From: a gamma proteobacterium NOR5-3
Lineage (GTDB): Bacteria; Pseudomonadota; Gammaproteobacteria; Pseudomonadales; Halieaceae
NCBI GenBank assembly: GCA_000158155.1
Contig: DS999407.1
Coordinates: 381,087 to 445,086 of the forward strand
DNA length: 64,000 nucleotides
Direction: 5' to 3'
This document shows positions 18,568-26,338 of the stretch, one piece after another. The notes under the pieces are model-generated. The model was not told where the DNA came from. It made no database searches and saw only the letters and a list, made by a program, of their open reading frames with translations. Position 1 is the first letter of the stretch. Each line of letters starts with the position of its first letter. Made by a program: the position numbers and the translations under genes.

Positions 18568-19434
18568 ATGGCACACCCGCCTGACTACCGGGGCCGCTTT
18601 GCCCCCTCGCCTACCGGCCCATTACATATGGGCTCCCTGCTGGCAGCCCTCGCGAGCTATCTGGATGCTCGCTGTGCGGGTGGCGCCTGGCTTTTGCGTA
18701 TGGAAGACATCGACCCACCGCGAGAAATGCCCGGTGCCGCGGACCGCATTCTTCGCTCGCTGGAGGCCCATGGCCTGTGCTGGGACGAGTCGGTGCTGTT
18801 CCAGTCGACTCGCCGGGACGCCTACGAAGAAGCACTGCGAGTTCTCGAGGAAGCCGGCCGCGTGTTTGCCTGCTGCTGCAGCCGCGCCACGCTGGGTCCC
18901 GGCGGCAGCTGTCTGGGTCGCTGCAAACCCAGAGCCGGCCAGCCTATATCCCTGAGAATTCGCCTGCGCGGCGATACAGGCTTCGATGATCAGATACTGG
19001 GTCTCCAGCCGCCGGTGAATACCCACAGTGATCTGGTGCTGCGACGAAAAGACGGGCTGTATGCCTATGCCCTGGCCGTTGTTGTGGACGATGCCTGGCA
19101 GGGCATCAACCATGTTGTTCGGGGCTCGGACCTGCTCTTACAAACATTTGCCCAATTGGAGATATTTCGGGAGCTGGCTGCCACCGCACCCCAATACGCG
19201 CATCTGCCCCTGGTTCGAGACACCCAGGGCACCAAGCTGAGCAAGCAAACCGGCGCGCGGGCCATCGATGATGCCTTTGCCGTGGACAACCTTCGCAGCG
19301 CACTGCGATTACTCCAACAAGACAGTGCAGATATGCCTGCCAGCTCAACCGGGGAGCTGCTTGACCTCGCTGTGAATAACTGGCGCCCCCGGGTGCTCAG
19401 TGCGCTTGCGGAAAAAAGCCTGGTTTACCCGTAG
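18568..19434 (+). CDS. gluQ: Glutamyl-queuosine tRNA(Asp) synthetase
   Basis: A 288-residue truncated glutamyl-tRNA synthetase without an anticodon-binding domain. It puts glutamate on the queuosine base of tRNA(Asp). Seen are APSPTGPLHMGSLLAAL (HIGH-type motif), RMEDIDPPRE, a Cys cluster around CCCSRA ... CLGRCK that would bind zinc, HVVRGSDLL, and GTKLSKQTGA in place of KMSKS. It follows dksA by 22 bp, as in E. coli and Pseudomonas. Confidence 0.95.
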   Translation: MAHPPDYRGRFAPSPTGPLHMGSLLAALASYLDARCAGGAWLLRMEDIDPPREMPGAADRILRSLEAHGLCWDESVLFQSTRRDAYEEALRVLEEAGRVFACCCSRATLGPGGSCLGRCKPRAGQPISLRIRLRGDTGFDDQILGLQPPVNTHSDLVLRRKDGLYAYALAVVVDDAWQGINHVVRGSDLLLQTFAQLEIFRELAATAPQYAHLPLVRDTQGTKLSKQTGARAIDDAFAVDNLRSALRLLQQDSADMPASSTGELLDLAVNNWRPRVLSALAEKSLVYP

Positions 19435-19536
19435 GCAACAAGCCCGTAGCATCCAGTCCATGCACCTGACTTTCTCTGCCCCCCGATTACTGCCAAAGCG
19501 TGCCGCTGTTTCTCACCGCAGTGCCCGCAGCTGAGC

Positions 19537-20664
19537 ATGAATGTGCTTTATCTGGCCATCCCGTCTGCAGCCATGCTCATTGCGCTGGTCATGCTGTACC
19601 GCCAACGCCGGGAATATCAGCAAACCTTTGAGGAGCTGCCCACCGGACTTTGCGTAGTGGGCAGCGACCACCGGGTACAGCGCTGGAACCGGCAAATGTC
19701 GAATCTCAGTGGAATCTCCGCAGGCGAGGCGATTACAGAGAATATTGCCAATCTACCAAGCCCCTGGCCCGGGGCACTAAGCGACGCACTGAAAGACCCC
19801 CGGGGCAAGGTGATCAAGCAGTCTTTGGGGTATGACGACAATGGCGGAGAGCGCTGGGTCATTTTGCACAGCAGTGCTCTGCAACTTCCCGGCCGCAAAC
19901 GCCAGATTCTGGTAGAGGACATCACAGACTATCAGCGGCTTCAGGACGAGCTGCTGCACAACGAGCGCCTGGCCTCCATTGGACGACTCGCCGCCGGTGT
20001 AGCCCACGAGATAGGCAACCCGGTCACCGGTATCGCCTGTATTGCGCAAAATCTGGCGGACAACGCCGATGCAGCGGAGCTCGAGCTGGGCACCTCAGAA
20101 ATCCTCAAGCAGACCGAACGCATCTCGCGCATCGTGAGCTCTCTCATGCAACTGTCGCATCCGGGCAGCGTGCCCCGGGATGCTGACTGTGTGCCGTGCA
20201 ATCTGGCGGACTGTATTGACGAAGCGGCTCATCTACTGAGCCTTGATCGGGATGTGCCGCCGGGACATTTTGAAAACCTTGTCGACCGGGAGCTACTGGT
20301 GCAGGGTGATGGGCAATTGCTCCTTCAGGTATTCCTCAATTTATTGGACAACGCCCGCAGCGCTGCCGCCGAGGAGGGACCAGTGCTTATCGATGCGCAG
20401 CAGCAGGGTGACAACGTCATCATCACGGTGGATAACCCGGGTCCTGCGATTTCCCCGGACATTCTCTCCCAGGTGTTTGAACCCTTCTATACCACCAAGG
20501 ACGTGGGTGAGGGGACGGGCCTGGGCCTGGCTCTGGTGCGTCGTATGCTGGAGGACATGGGCGGCAGTGTGAGCTTGCTCAGCCCCTCGCCCGGCTCGCC
20601 AGGCTTCGGCGTTCGCGCCCGTGTCGTGTTACGTAGCGCAGACTATGGTCAGCGCTTCGAGTGA
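19537..20664 (+). CDS. Sensor histidine kinase, short CbrA-like (TM-PAS-HisKA-HATPase)
   Basis: A 375-residue membrane kinase. One membrane segment (residues 3-21) is followed by a PAS domain (about 29-135), a HisKA domain with the phospho-acceptor His157 in GVAHEIGNPVTG and a HATPase domain with FLNLLDNARSA (N box), VDNPGPAIS and GEGTGLGLALV (G2 box). It stands where Pseudomonas has CbrA, between gluQ and the sigma54 regulator. CbrA, however, carries a long SLC5-type transporter domain of more than ten membrane helices, and that is absent here. The partner is surely the next gene. Its signal may be cytosolic, through the PAS domain. Confidence 0.88.
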   Translation: MNVLYLAIPSAAMLIALVMLYRQRREYQQTFEELPTGLCVVGSDHRVQRWNRQMSNLSGISAGEAITENIANLPSPWPGALSDALKDPRGKVIKQSLGYDDNGGERWVILHSSALQLPGRKRQILVEDITDYQRLQDELLHNERLASIGRLAAGVAHEIGNPVTGIACIAQNLADNADAAELELGTSEILKQTERISRIVSSLMQLSHPGSVPRDADCVPCNLADCIDEAAHLLSLDRDVPPGHFENLVDRELLVQGDGQLLLQVFLNLLDNARSAAAEEGPVLIDAQQQGDNVIITVDNPGPAISPDILSQVFEPFYTTKDVGEGTGLGLALVRRMLEDMGGSVSLLSPSPGSPGFGVRARVVLRSADYGQRFE

Positions 20665-20739
20665 CCGGAGCCGACCGTCAGAAAATCATGTCCGGGGAAT
20701 GATAGACTAGCCGCCTGCTCAACGAAGGATCCTCTATAG

Positions 20740-22179
20740 ATGCATAAGATACTGATCGTCGAGGACGAGTCAGTCATCCGAGCGGCCTTGCGCCGACTGC
20801 TGGAGAGACACGGCTACTCCCTCGATGAAGCGGCGTCCGTCGCCGAGGCGCAAAACAACTTCACCCTGGGTAACTACGACCTCATCATTAGCGATCTCCG
20901 CCTTCCCGGATCTCCCGGCACTGACTTGATTGCCCTTGCCGGCGCCACGCCTGTGCTCATCATGACAAGCTATGCAAGCCTTCGATCGGCGGTGGATTCC
21001 ATGCGCATGGGCGCGGTCGACTACATCGCCAAGCCCTTCGATCACGCAGACATGCTGCACGCCGTACAGCGGGTCATCGATAAGCACGCGCAGCAAAAAG
21101 GCGTCAAAACTAAAAAAGCATCCAAGGCGGAGCCCCTCGCTTCCGCTGGTGCCCGCGACCACAAAGTCACCATGATCATCGGCGAATGCGATGCCATGCA
21201 AACGCTCGCGGACCACGTCGAAAAATTTGCACCCACAGATTCCACAGTGTTGGTACTGGGTGAGACCGGTACGGGTAAAGAGCTTGTCGCTCGCGAGATA
21301 CATGCCCAGAGCAAAAGGGTAGAGCAGACACTGATATCAGTTAACTGCGCGGCGATCCCTGAGACGCTGATCGAGTCAGAATTATTTGGTTACGAGAAGG
21401 GAGCCTTTACCGGCGCCAATACCAATCGCATGGGCCTCATTGAGGCTGCGGACGGCGGCACCTTGTTTCTGGACGAAATTGGCGAACTCCCCATGGAGGC
21501 TCAGGCACGCTTACTACGTTTTATTCAAGAGGGAGAGATCCGGCGTATAGGCTCAGTCCAGTCGCGCAAAGTCGACGTGCGCCTCATCTGCGCAACCCAT
21601 CGAGACCTGCAAACTCTGGCCTCGGAAGGCAGCTTTCGCCAGGACCTTTTTTATCGCATCAACGTGTTGAGACTTAAGCTTCCACCTTTGAGAGAGCGCG
21701 GCAAAGACATTCTCTTCCTGGCAGAGCGACTACTGGAAAAGCAGGCCGTACGCGCAGGCAGGGCCGCCATGACGCTATCACCCCGGGCAATTCAGGCAAT
21801 CACCACGTACCAGTGGCCGGGGAATGTGCGCGAAATGGAACATGCTATCGAACGCGCGGTGATTCTTACCGAAGGCTCAGAAATCGACAATGATGCGCTG
21901 GGAATTGACCTGGAATTGGTCAATATCAATCGCCTGCGCGGCGACAGAGTCAGCAGCGCCGCTGTTAAGCGCCCGCCGCGCAACAGCGATCCAGTGGAAG
22001 ACCTGTCGCTGGAAGACTATTTCCAGCGCTTTGTGATCGAACACCAGGACTCCATGAGCGAGACAGAATTGGCCCAAAAACTCGGTATTAGCCGCAAGTG
22101 TTTGTGGGAACGTCGACAGCGCTTTGAAATCCCCCGCAAGAAAGCCGGCGGAAGTCGGCAGCGAAAAGCGGCGGGCTAA
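20740..22179 (+). CDS. Sigma54-dependent response regulator, CbrB/NtrC family
   Basis: A 479-residue three-domain activator. The receiver domain has the phospho-acceptor Asp52 in LIISDLRLPG and Lys98 in YIAKPF. A Lys-rich linker (about 115-140) leads to the AAA+ domain with Walker A GETGTGK (174-180), the sigma54-contact loop GAFTGA (221-226) and LFLDEIGELP (Walker B). The C-terminus holds a Fis-type helix-turn-helix (TELAQKLGISRKCLWERRQR). By position and architecture it is the CbrB counterpart, which in Pseudomonas switches on carbon- and nitrogen-source genes and the small RNA gene crcZ. A sigma54 promoter lies 125 bp past its stop codon. Confidence 0.92.
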   Translation: MHKILIVEDESVIRAALRRLLERHGYSLDEAASVAEAQNNFTLGNYDLIISDLRLPGSPGTDLIALAGATPVLIMTSYASLRSAVDSMRMGAVDYIAKPFDHADMLHAVQRVIDKHAQQKGVKTKKASKAEPLASAGARDHKVTMIIGECDAMQTLADHVEKFAPTDSTVLVLGETGTGKELVAREIHAQSKRVEQTLISVNCAAIPETLIESELFGYEKGAFTGANTNRMGLIEAADGGTLFLDEIGELPMEAQARLLRFIQEGEIRRIGSVQSRKVDVRLICATHRDLQTLASEGSFRQDLFYRINVLRLKLPPLRERGKDILFLAERLLEKQAVRAGRAAMTLSPRAIQAITTYQWPGNVREMEHAIERAVILTEGSEIDNDALGIDLELVNINRLRGDRVSSAAVKRPPRNSDPVEDLSLEDYFQRFVIEHQDSMSETELAQKLGISRKCLWERRQRFEIPRKKAGGSRQRKAAG

Positions 22180-22181
22180 CC

Positions 22182-22229
22182 GTTACCCTCCAATACTGAT
22201 ACCCACTGTAACAGTAGACATAGGTAACA
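22182..22229 (+). promoter_or_regulatory. Possible activator half-sites upstream of the sigma54 promoter
   Basis: One GTTAC (22182-22186) and two GTAACA (22208-22213 and 22224-22229, 16 bp start to start) lie 75-120 bp upstream of the -24 element. This is the usual distance for enhancer sites of sigma54 activators. The GTTAC/GTAAC pairing looks like half-sites of a Fis-type helix-turn-helix regulator. That the CbrB-like protein binds here is inference. Confidence 0.5.
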
Positions 22230-22303
22230 ACTGCGGCCAAAACCTAAAGCACGGCCTTACACAGAAAAAAATAAGCCCATGATTTTAATGGAATTTATTA
22301 TAC

Positions 22304-22319
22304 TGGCACAGAGCATGCT
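22304..22319 (+). promoter_or_regulatory. Sigma54 (-24/-12) promoter
   Basis: TGGCACAGAGCATGCT matches the consensus TGGCACGN4TTGCW: the -24 GG (22305-22306) and -12 GC (22317-22318) are exactly 10 bp apart. Only the A at the seventh position and the A before TGC differ. The start of transcription is expected near 22330. It faces away from the CbrB-like gene toward an A-rich stretch and a hairpin. Confidence 0.75.
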
Positions 22320-22329
22320 TTATCAGGCA

Positions 22330-22412
22330 TGCACAAAAATAAAAATAACGCGCACCGCAATAATAATAAATGGTTTAGTGAACCTGGAAGGGGGAAGTTA
22401 TTACTTCCCCCT
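22330..22412 (+). ncRNA. Putative CrcZ-like small RNA
   Basis: If transcription starts 12 bp after the -12 GC, the RNA begins near 22330. It holds two A-rich tracts with AAnAAnAA-type motifs: ACAAAAATAAAAATAAC (about 22332-22348) and CAATAATAATAAATGG (about 22358-22372). These are the kind of sites bound by the distal face of Hfq. A 10-bp perfect hairpin with a TATT loop (22389-22412) follows, then a TCGTTCGTTCT tail that is only partly T-rich, so termination there is likely but not certain. In Pseudomonas crcZ sits between cbrB and pcnB, is driven by sigma54 and CbrB, and sequesters Hfq/Crc. That RNA is about 400 nt long; this one would be near 85 nt. Small reading frames here lack ribosome sites. 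Confidence 0.55.
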
Positions 22413-22677
22413 CGTTCGTTCTGGCTCCCGTTGCCCCACCGGCGGAAGACTCAGAGGCGATACGGCGCTTTGTTGACCGCTCTGTTGACCGCCCTCTACC
22501 GACGCTCCTTTCTGCTCCCCTTTTTACCCCCCCTTTCCAGACTTCTTTCTACGCACCCACCCTACGCACCCACGAAGCGCAGCGATCTACACTCGTATCG
22601 ACGCTTTTTACGGTGGCTATGCTGTCAATAAATCGTCTGCACCAGACCTGCCACAACGCTAGGCCTGTAACCTGCCT
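22413..22677. other. Non-coding remainder of the gap before pcnB
   Basis: No convincing gene. It contains two short tandem duplications (TGTTGACCGC at 22471-22480 and 22483-22492; CTACGCACCCAC at 22549-22560 and 22562-22573). A pyrimidine-rich tract (about 22494-22550) includes TTTTTACCCCCCC. The pcnB promoter should lie here but no clear -35/-10 pair stands out. Confidence 0.5.
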
Positions 22678-24069
22678 GTGCTACCATGTGGCCGGTTTAA
22701 ACATGATCCTGAAAGCCGGACACTTACCGTTTTTTCCAAGCCTGCGATACGGATCGGCAGCGAAGCGCAGAGAAGATATTACCGCTTGAAAGTAATCCCC
22801 AGAGATCAGCATTGTGTCTCGCGCAAGGACATCAGTCCGGGCGCGCTGAAAGTCATGTCCCGCCTGAGAGACCGCGATCATCAGGCGTATCTTGTAGGCG
22901 GTGCTGTTCGCGATCTTCTCCTGGGCGGACATCCAAAAGACTTTGACATCGCCACGGATGCGACCCCGGAAGAGGTTCACGCACTGTTTAGCAATTCCCG
23001 GATTATCGGTCGTCGCTTTAGAATTGTGCATGTCAGATTTGGCCGGGAAGTTATCGAAGTCACCACCTTTCGCGGGCACCACGATGACGGCGACCCCACA
23101 GGTCCGGCGGCCAAGCGCTCCTCGCGCGGACTACTCCTTCGCGACAACGTTTTTGGCACTCTCGAAGAGGACGCTGTGCGGCGCGACCTGACGGTAAACG
23201 CGCTGTACTACGACAGCGGCAGTTTTGAGGTGTTTGATCAGGTTGGAGGCCTCGATGACCTCGAGGCACGGCAGGTGCGTGTTATCGGCGACCCGGCCAA
23301 GCGCTACCGCGAAGACCCGGTGCGCATGCTCAGAACCCTGCGTTTTGCAGCCAAGCTGGATTTTCGCGTAGAAAAAGGCAGCGGCGCACCTATCGCCGAA
23401 CTGGCATCGCTACTGGATGATATTCCTGCAGCGCGACTCTTTGACGAATTTGGCAAGCTGTTTCTCGCGGGCAATGCGCAGCTAACCCTGCGCCTGCTCC
23501 GCGAGTACCGGTGCTTCGACCATCTGTTTCCCGATAGCGCAAGGCTGGCCGATACAGACCCCTTCTACGACCGATTGCTGGACGCCGCGATGGGTAACAC
23601 GGACCAGCGTATTCGACAGGGAAAACCCGTCACGCCCGCGTTTATCCTTGCCGCAATACTGTGGCCCGCGGTCTGCGAACGGCGTCAACAGCTGGAAAAA
23701 CAGGGCGAGAAGCCCGTTCCGGCAATGCACGGTGCAGGGCAGGAGGTCGTTGCCCAGGCCTGTCAGCGCATTGCCATCCCCCGTCGCTTTAGTATGCCCA
23801 TGCGCGAAATCTGGGAAATGCAGCTTCGTTTGCCGCGCACCGAGGGGAAGCGCGCGCTTGAGCTCATGAGCAAACGTCGCTTTCGTGCCGCCTATGACTT
23901 TTTGCTCCTCAGAGAGCAAGCCGGCGAAGATTGTGCAGGACTCGGTGCCACCTGGACACGCCTGCAGGAAGAACACGGGCCTATCGAAATTATAGATGCG
24001 CCGGAGGATCACCGCCCACCTCGCCGCCGCCGTCGCGGCGGCCGCAGACGCCCGGCTCCTGACGCGTGA
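22678..24069 (+). CDS. pcnB: Poly(A) polymerase I
   Basis: A 463-residue RNA 3'-adenylating enzyme of the class II nucleotidyltransferase family, which tags RNAs for decay. LVGGAVRDLLLGGHPKDFDIAT holds the GG and DxD catalytic motifs; GRRFRIVHVRFG and EDPVRMLRTLRFAAKLDF are typical, and a basic tail (RPPRRRRRGGRRRP) ends the protein. From VIPRDQHCVSRKDIS onward it aligns with E. coli PcnB. The start is uncertain: GTG at 22678 is used here, but no good ribosome site precedes it. A later start near the TTG at 22789 is possible; E. coli pcnB also begins at a rare codon. folK overlaps by 4 bp. Confidence 0.93.
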   Translation: MLPCGRFKHDPESRTLTVFSKPAIRIGSEAQRRYYRLKVIPRDQHCVSRKDISPGALKVMSRLRDRDHQAYLVGGAVRDLLLGGHPKDFDIATDATPEEVHALFSNSRIIGRRFRIVHVRFGREVIEVTTFRGHHDDGDPTGPAAKRSSRGLLLRDNVFGTLEEDAVRRDLTVNALYYDSGSFEVFDQVGGLDDLEARQVRVIGDPAKRYREDPVRMLRTLRFAAKLDFRVEKGSGAPIAELASLLDDIPAARLFDEFGKLFLAGNAQLTLRLLREYRCFDHLFPDSARLADTDPFYDRLLDAAMGNTDQRIRQGKPVTPAFILAAILWPAVCERRQQLEKQGEKPVPAMHGAGQEVVAQACQRIAIPRRFSMPMREIWEMQLRLPRTEGKRALELMSKRRFRAAYDFLLLREQAGEDCAGLGATWTRLQEEHGPIEIIDAPEDHRPPRRRRRGGRRRPAPDA

Positions 24070-24587
24070 CTCGGTGCTTTATTGGCCTGGGGGCAAACCT
24101 TGGGAACAGTCACCACACGCTACAACAGGCGGCAGAAGATCTGGAGAACCTCCCTGCAAGCACTGCCGCAGGACGCTCCCCTATTTACCGCTCGGCGCCC
24201 GTGGGACCGCAAGACCAGGCTGACTATCTCAACGCAGTGCTGGCGCTGGACACAACGCTAGCGCCTCTGACCCTGCTCACCAGCTTACAGACGCTCGAAC
24301 AAAAAGCAGGTCGCAGGCGCAGCGTTCGCTGGGGCCCAAGGACACTGGATCTGGATATCTTGATCTACGGTGACTGCGTACTGGAATCAGAGCGCCTGAC
24401 GCTTCCTCATCCGCGCTTGTTTGAGCGCAATTTTGTACTTCGCCCGCTCGCGGATATTGTCGGTGAGCACTGGCGGTTTGCAGACGGCTCAAGCCTTGCC
24501 CGGCGTCTTGAAGACTGCCCCTCCAATGCTTTGACGCTCACCACCCTGGGTTGGTCAGCGGCTTTAAGCGGGGCGGTCAGCGCGTGA
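24066..24587 (+). CDS. folK: 2-amino-4-hydroxy-6-hydroxymethyldihydropteridine pyrophosphokinase
   Basis: A 173-residue HPPK that transfers pyrophosphate from ATP to the pterin in folate synthesis, just before FolP, which lies near 42 kb. FIGLGANLGNS, RSAPVGPQDQADYLNAV and WGPRTLDLDILIYGD (metal-binding Asp residues) are the family motifs. It begins with GTG inside the pcnB stop (GTGA overlap) and ends in a GTGA overlap with the kinase gene, so three genes are tightly coupled. Confidence 0.95.
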   Translation: MTRCFIGLGANLGNSHHTLQQAAEDLENLPASTAAGRSPIYRSAPVGPQDQADYLNAVLALDTTLAPLTLLTSLQTLEQKAGRRRSVRWGPRTLDLDILIYGDCVLESERLTLPHPRLFERNFVLRPLADIVGEHWRFADGSSLARRLEDCPSNALTLTTLGWSAALSGAVSA

Positions 24588-25249
24588 CTGAACTGGACCT
24601 GCGGGGTCGCAAGGCACCGGCATACATTGCCGTAGAAGGCCCCATTGGCGTCGGAAAAACCACGCTCACCCGACGTCTGGCAGAAACATTCAATCACGAA
24701 ATCCTCCTGGAGGACGCCGATCAGAACCCGTTTCTTGAGCGCTTTTATCGCAATCGCAATGAGGCCGCCCTGGCCACGCAGCTGTTTTTTTTGTTTCAGC
24801 GCGCGCAGAAAATGCAGGAGCTGCGGCAGTCTGAACTCTTCTCACCGGTTCGTGTGGCAGACTTTTTGATCGAGAAAGATCCACTGTTTGCGCGCATCAA
24901 TCTAGACAGCGATGAGTTTGAACTGTACGAAAAGGTCTACCAGAAGCTCACCATTGACGCACCACGCCCAGACCTGGTGATTTACCTTCAGGCGTCCACC
25001 GATGTGCTCCTTGACCGCATCGATCGACGTGGCCTGAGGCATGAGAAAAGCATCGATCGTCACTATCTGGAGCAGTTAAACGAAGTGTACAGCGAATTTT
25101 TTCTGTACTACGATGGCGCGCCTCTGCTGATCGTCAACGCGAGCATGATTGATCTGGCCGAAGGCGATGGCGATTACCTGCAGCTGGTGGACTACCTGCT
25201 TGATATTCGCAGCGGACGTCATTACTTCAATCCTACTTTTTTTGGATAG
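24584..25249 (+). CDS. Deoxynucleoside kinase family protein
   Basis: A 221-residue kinase of the dCK/dGK family that phosphorylates deoxynucleosides for salvage. The P-loop is EGPIGVGKTTL and the lid is DRIDRRGLRHEKSID; FFLFQRAQKM and VADFLIEKDPLFA are family motifs. The GTG at 24584, inside the folK stop, is preferred to an earlier codon at 24551 because the GxxxxGK motif then starts near residue 17. A homologue lies at this place in pseudomonads, between folK and panB. Which deoxynucleoside is used cannot be told. Confidence 0.85.
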   Translation: MTELDLRGRKAPAYIAVEGPIGVGKTTLTRRLAETFNHEILLEDADQNPFLERFYRNRNEAALATQLFFLFQRAQKMQELRQSELFSPVRVADFLIEKDPLFARINLDSDEFELYEKVYQKLTIDAPRPDLVIYLQASTDVLLDRIDRRGLRHEKSIDRHYLEQLNEVYSEFFLYYDGAPLLIVNASMIDLAEGDGDYLQLVDYLLDIRSGRHYFNPTFFG

Positions 25250-25324
25250 AAAGTCGTGAACCAGAGGTCCGGCAAGACTAATTCACAGGCCACCGCTGAC
25301 TGTATTGGGGCAACTTCCTAGTTT

Positions 25325-26116
25325 ATGGCTAAAGTAACAATCAGTACGCTCGATAAGATGAAGGCTGCCGGCGAAAAGTTTGTCTGCATCACCGCTTACG
25401 ACGCAACCTTCGCGCGGCTCGTCAGTGAGGCGGGCGCCGAGACTATTCTGGTGGGCGATTCTCTGGGTATGGTACTTCAGGGGCACGACAGCACGATCCC
25501 CGTGACCATTGCAGACATGGAGTATCACACCCGCGCCGTCAATCGCGCTTCACCGCAGTCCCTGGTGATAGCTGACATGCCTTTTATGACCTATGCCACC
25601 GTCACAGAGGCCATGAGCAATGCGACACGGCTGATGCAGGCCGGAGCGCAGATGATCAAAATGGAAGGCGGTGTGTGGTTAAGCGACACCATCAGCGCAC
25701 TGGTTGAACGAGGGGTTCCCGTGTGCGCCCACCTCGGACTCACGCCCCAGTCGGTGAACGCCTTTGGCGGCTACCGCGTGCAGGGGCGGACTCCCAAAGA
25801 GGCCAAGTCCATACTCGCCGACGCTGTAGAAATTCAGGATGCCGGTGCAAGTCTGCTGGTGCTCGAATGCATACCTGCCGATCTGGCCAGCGACATTTCC
25901 CGCAAGTTGGACATCCCGGTCATCGGCATTGGTGCTGGCGCGGGCACCGATGCGCAGGTGCTTGTGATGCACGATTTACTGGGACTCAGTGATCATCAGC
26001 CACGCTTTGTGGAGAACTTCATGCAGGGCAAGGATAGCGTCCAGGCCGCATTGCAGGCCTTTGTCACAGCTGTTAAGGACGGCAGTTACCCCCGGGAAGA
26101 GCACAGCTACAAGTAA
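25325..26116 (+). CDS. panB: 3-methyl-2-oxobutanoate hydroxymethyltransferase
   Basis: A 263-residue enzyme that adds a hydroxymethyl group from methylene-tetrahydrofolate to ketoisovalerate, the first committed step to pantothenate. CITAYDATFARL, LVGDSLGMVLQGHDST, MIKMEGGVW, HLGLTPQSVNAFGGYRVQG and ECIPADLA are the family motifs, with the metal-binding Asp and Glu residues in place. panC follows after an unusual gap of 222 bp. panD is not in the window. Confidence 0.96.
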   Translation: MAKVTISTLDKMKAAGEKFVCITAYDATFARLVSEAGAETILVGDSLGMVLQGHDSTIPVTIADMEYHTRAVNRASPQSLVIADMPFMTYATVTEAMSNATRLMQAGAQMIKMEGGVWLSDTISALVERGVPVCAHLGLTPQSVNAFGGYRVQGRTPKEAKSILADAVEIQDAGASLLVLECIPADLASDISRKLDIPVIGIGAGAGTDAQVLVMHDLLGLSDHQPRFVENFMQGKDSVQAALQAFVTAVKDGSYPREEHSYK

Positions 26117-26157
26117 GCCATCACCTCATAGCGGGGAGCTGACTGCCCCTAAAAATA

Positions 26158-26188
26158 ACTAAAAGTTACAAAAACCGCTTCTTTTAGT
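26158..26188. repeat. Inverted repeat in the panB-panC gap
   Basis: ACTAAAAG (26158-26165) and CTTTTAGT (26181-26188) form a perfect 8-bp inverted repeat with a 15-nt spacer. GTTAC (26165-26169) and GTAAC (26187-26191) overlap it as a second inverted pair. A smaller GCGGG/CCCGC hairpin with an ATAA loop lies at 26265-26278. No T run follows any of them. They may be an operator or a leader structure for panC. Confidence 0.45.
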
Positions 26189-26338
26189 AACAAACACTCC
26201 CTGAAAAGGGCCCTCCAGAGTGCTTGCCCACCCCCAGCTAAAGCTGCATACTCGACCGCCCTGAGCGGGATAACCCGCCACAACCCGGGCCCTTCTTTGC
26301 CATAGAAGACCCACCCTGAACGCAAGCGGGGTAGCAAA

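Noticed and set aside
22279-22476. Small open frames of 65 and 100 codons in the gap after the CbrB-like gene
   Set aside because: They run across the sigma54 promoter and hairpin, have no ribosome site and no protein-like composition.
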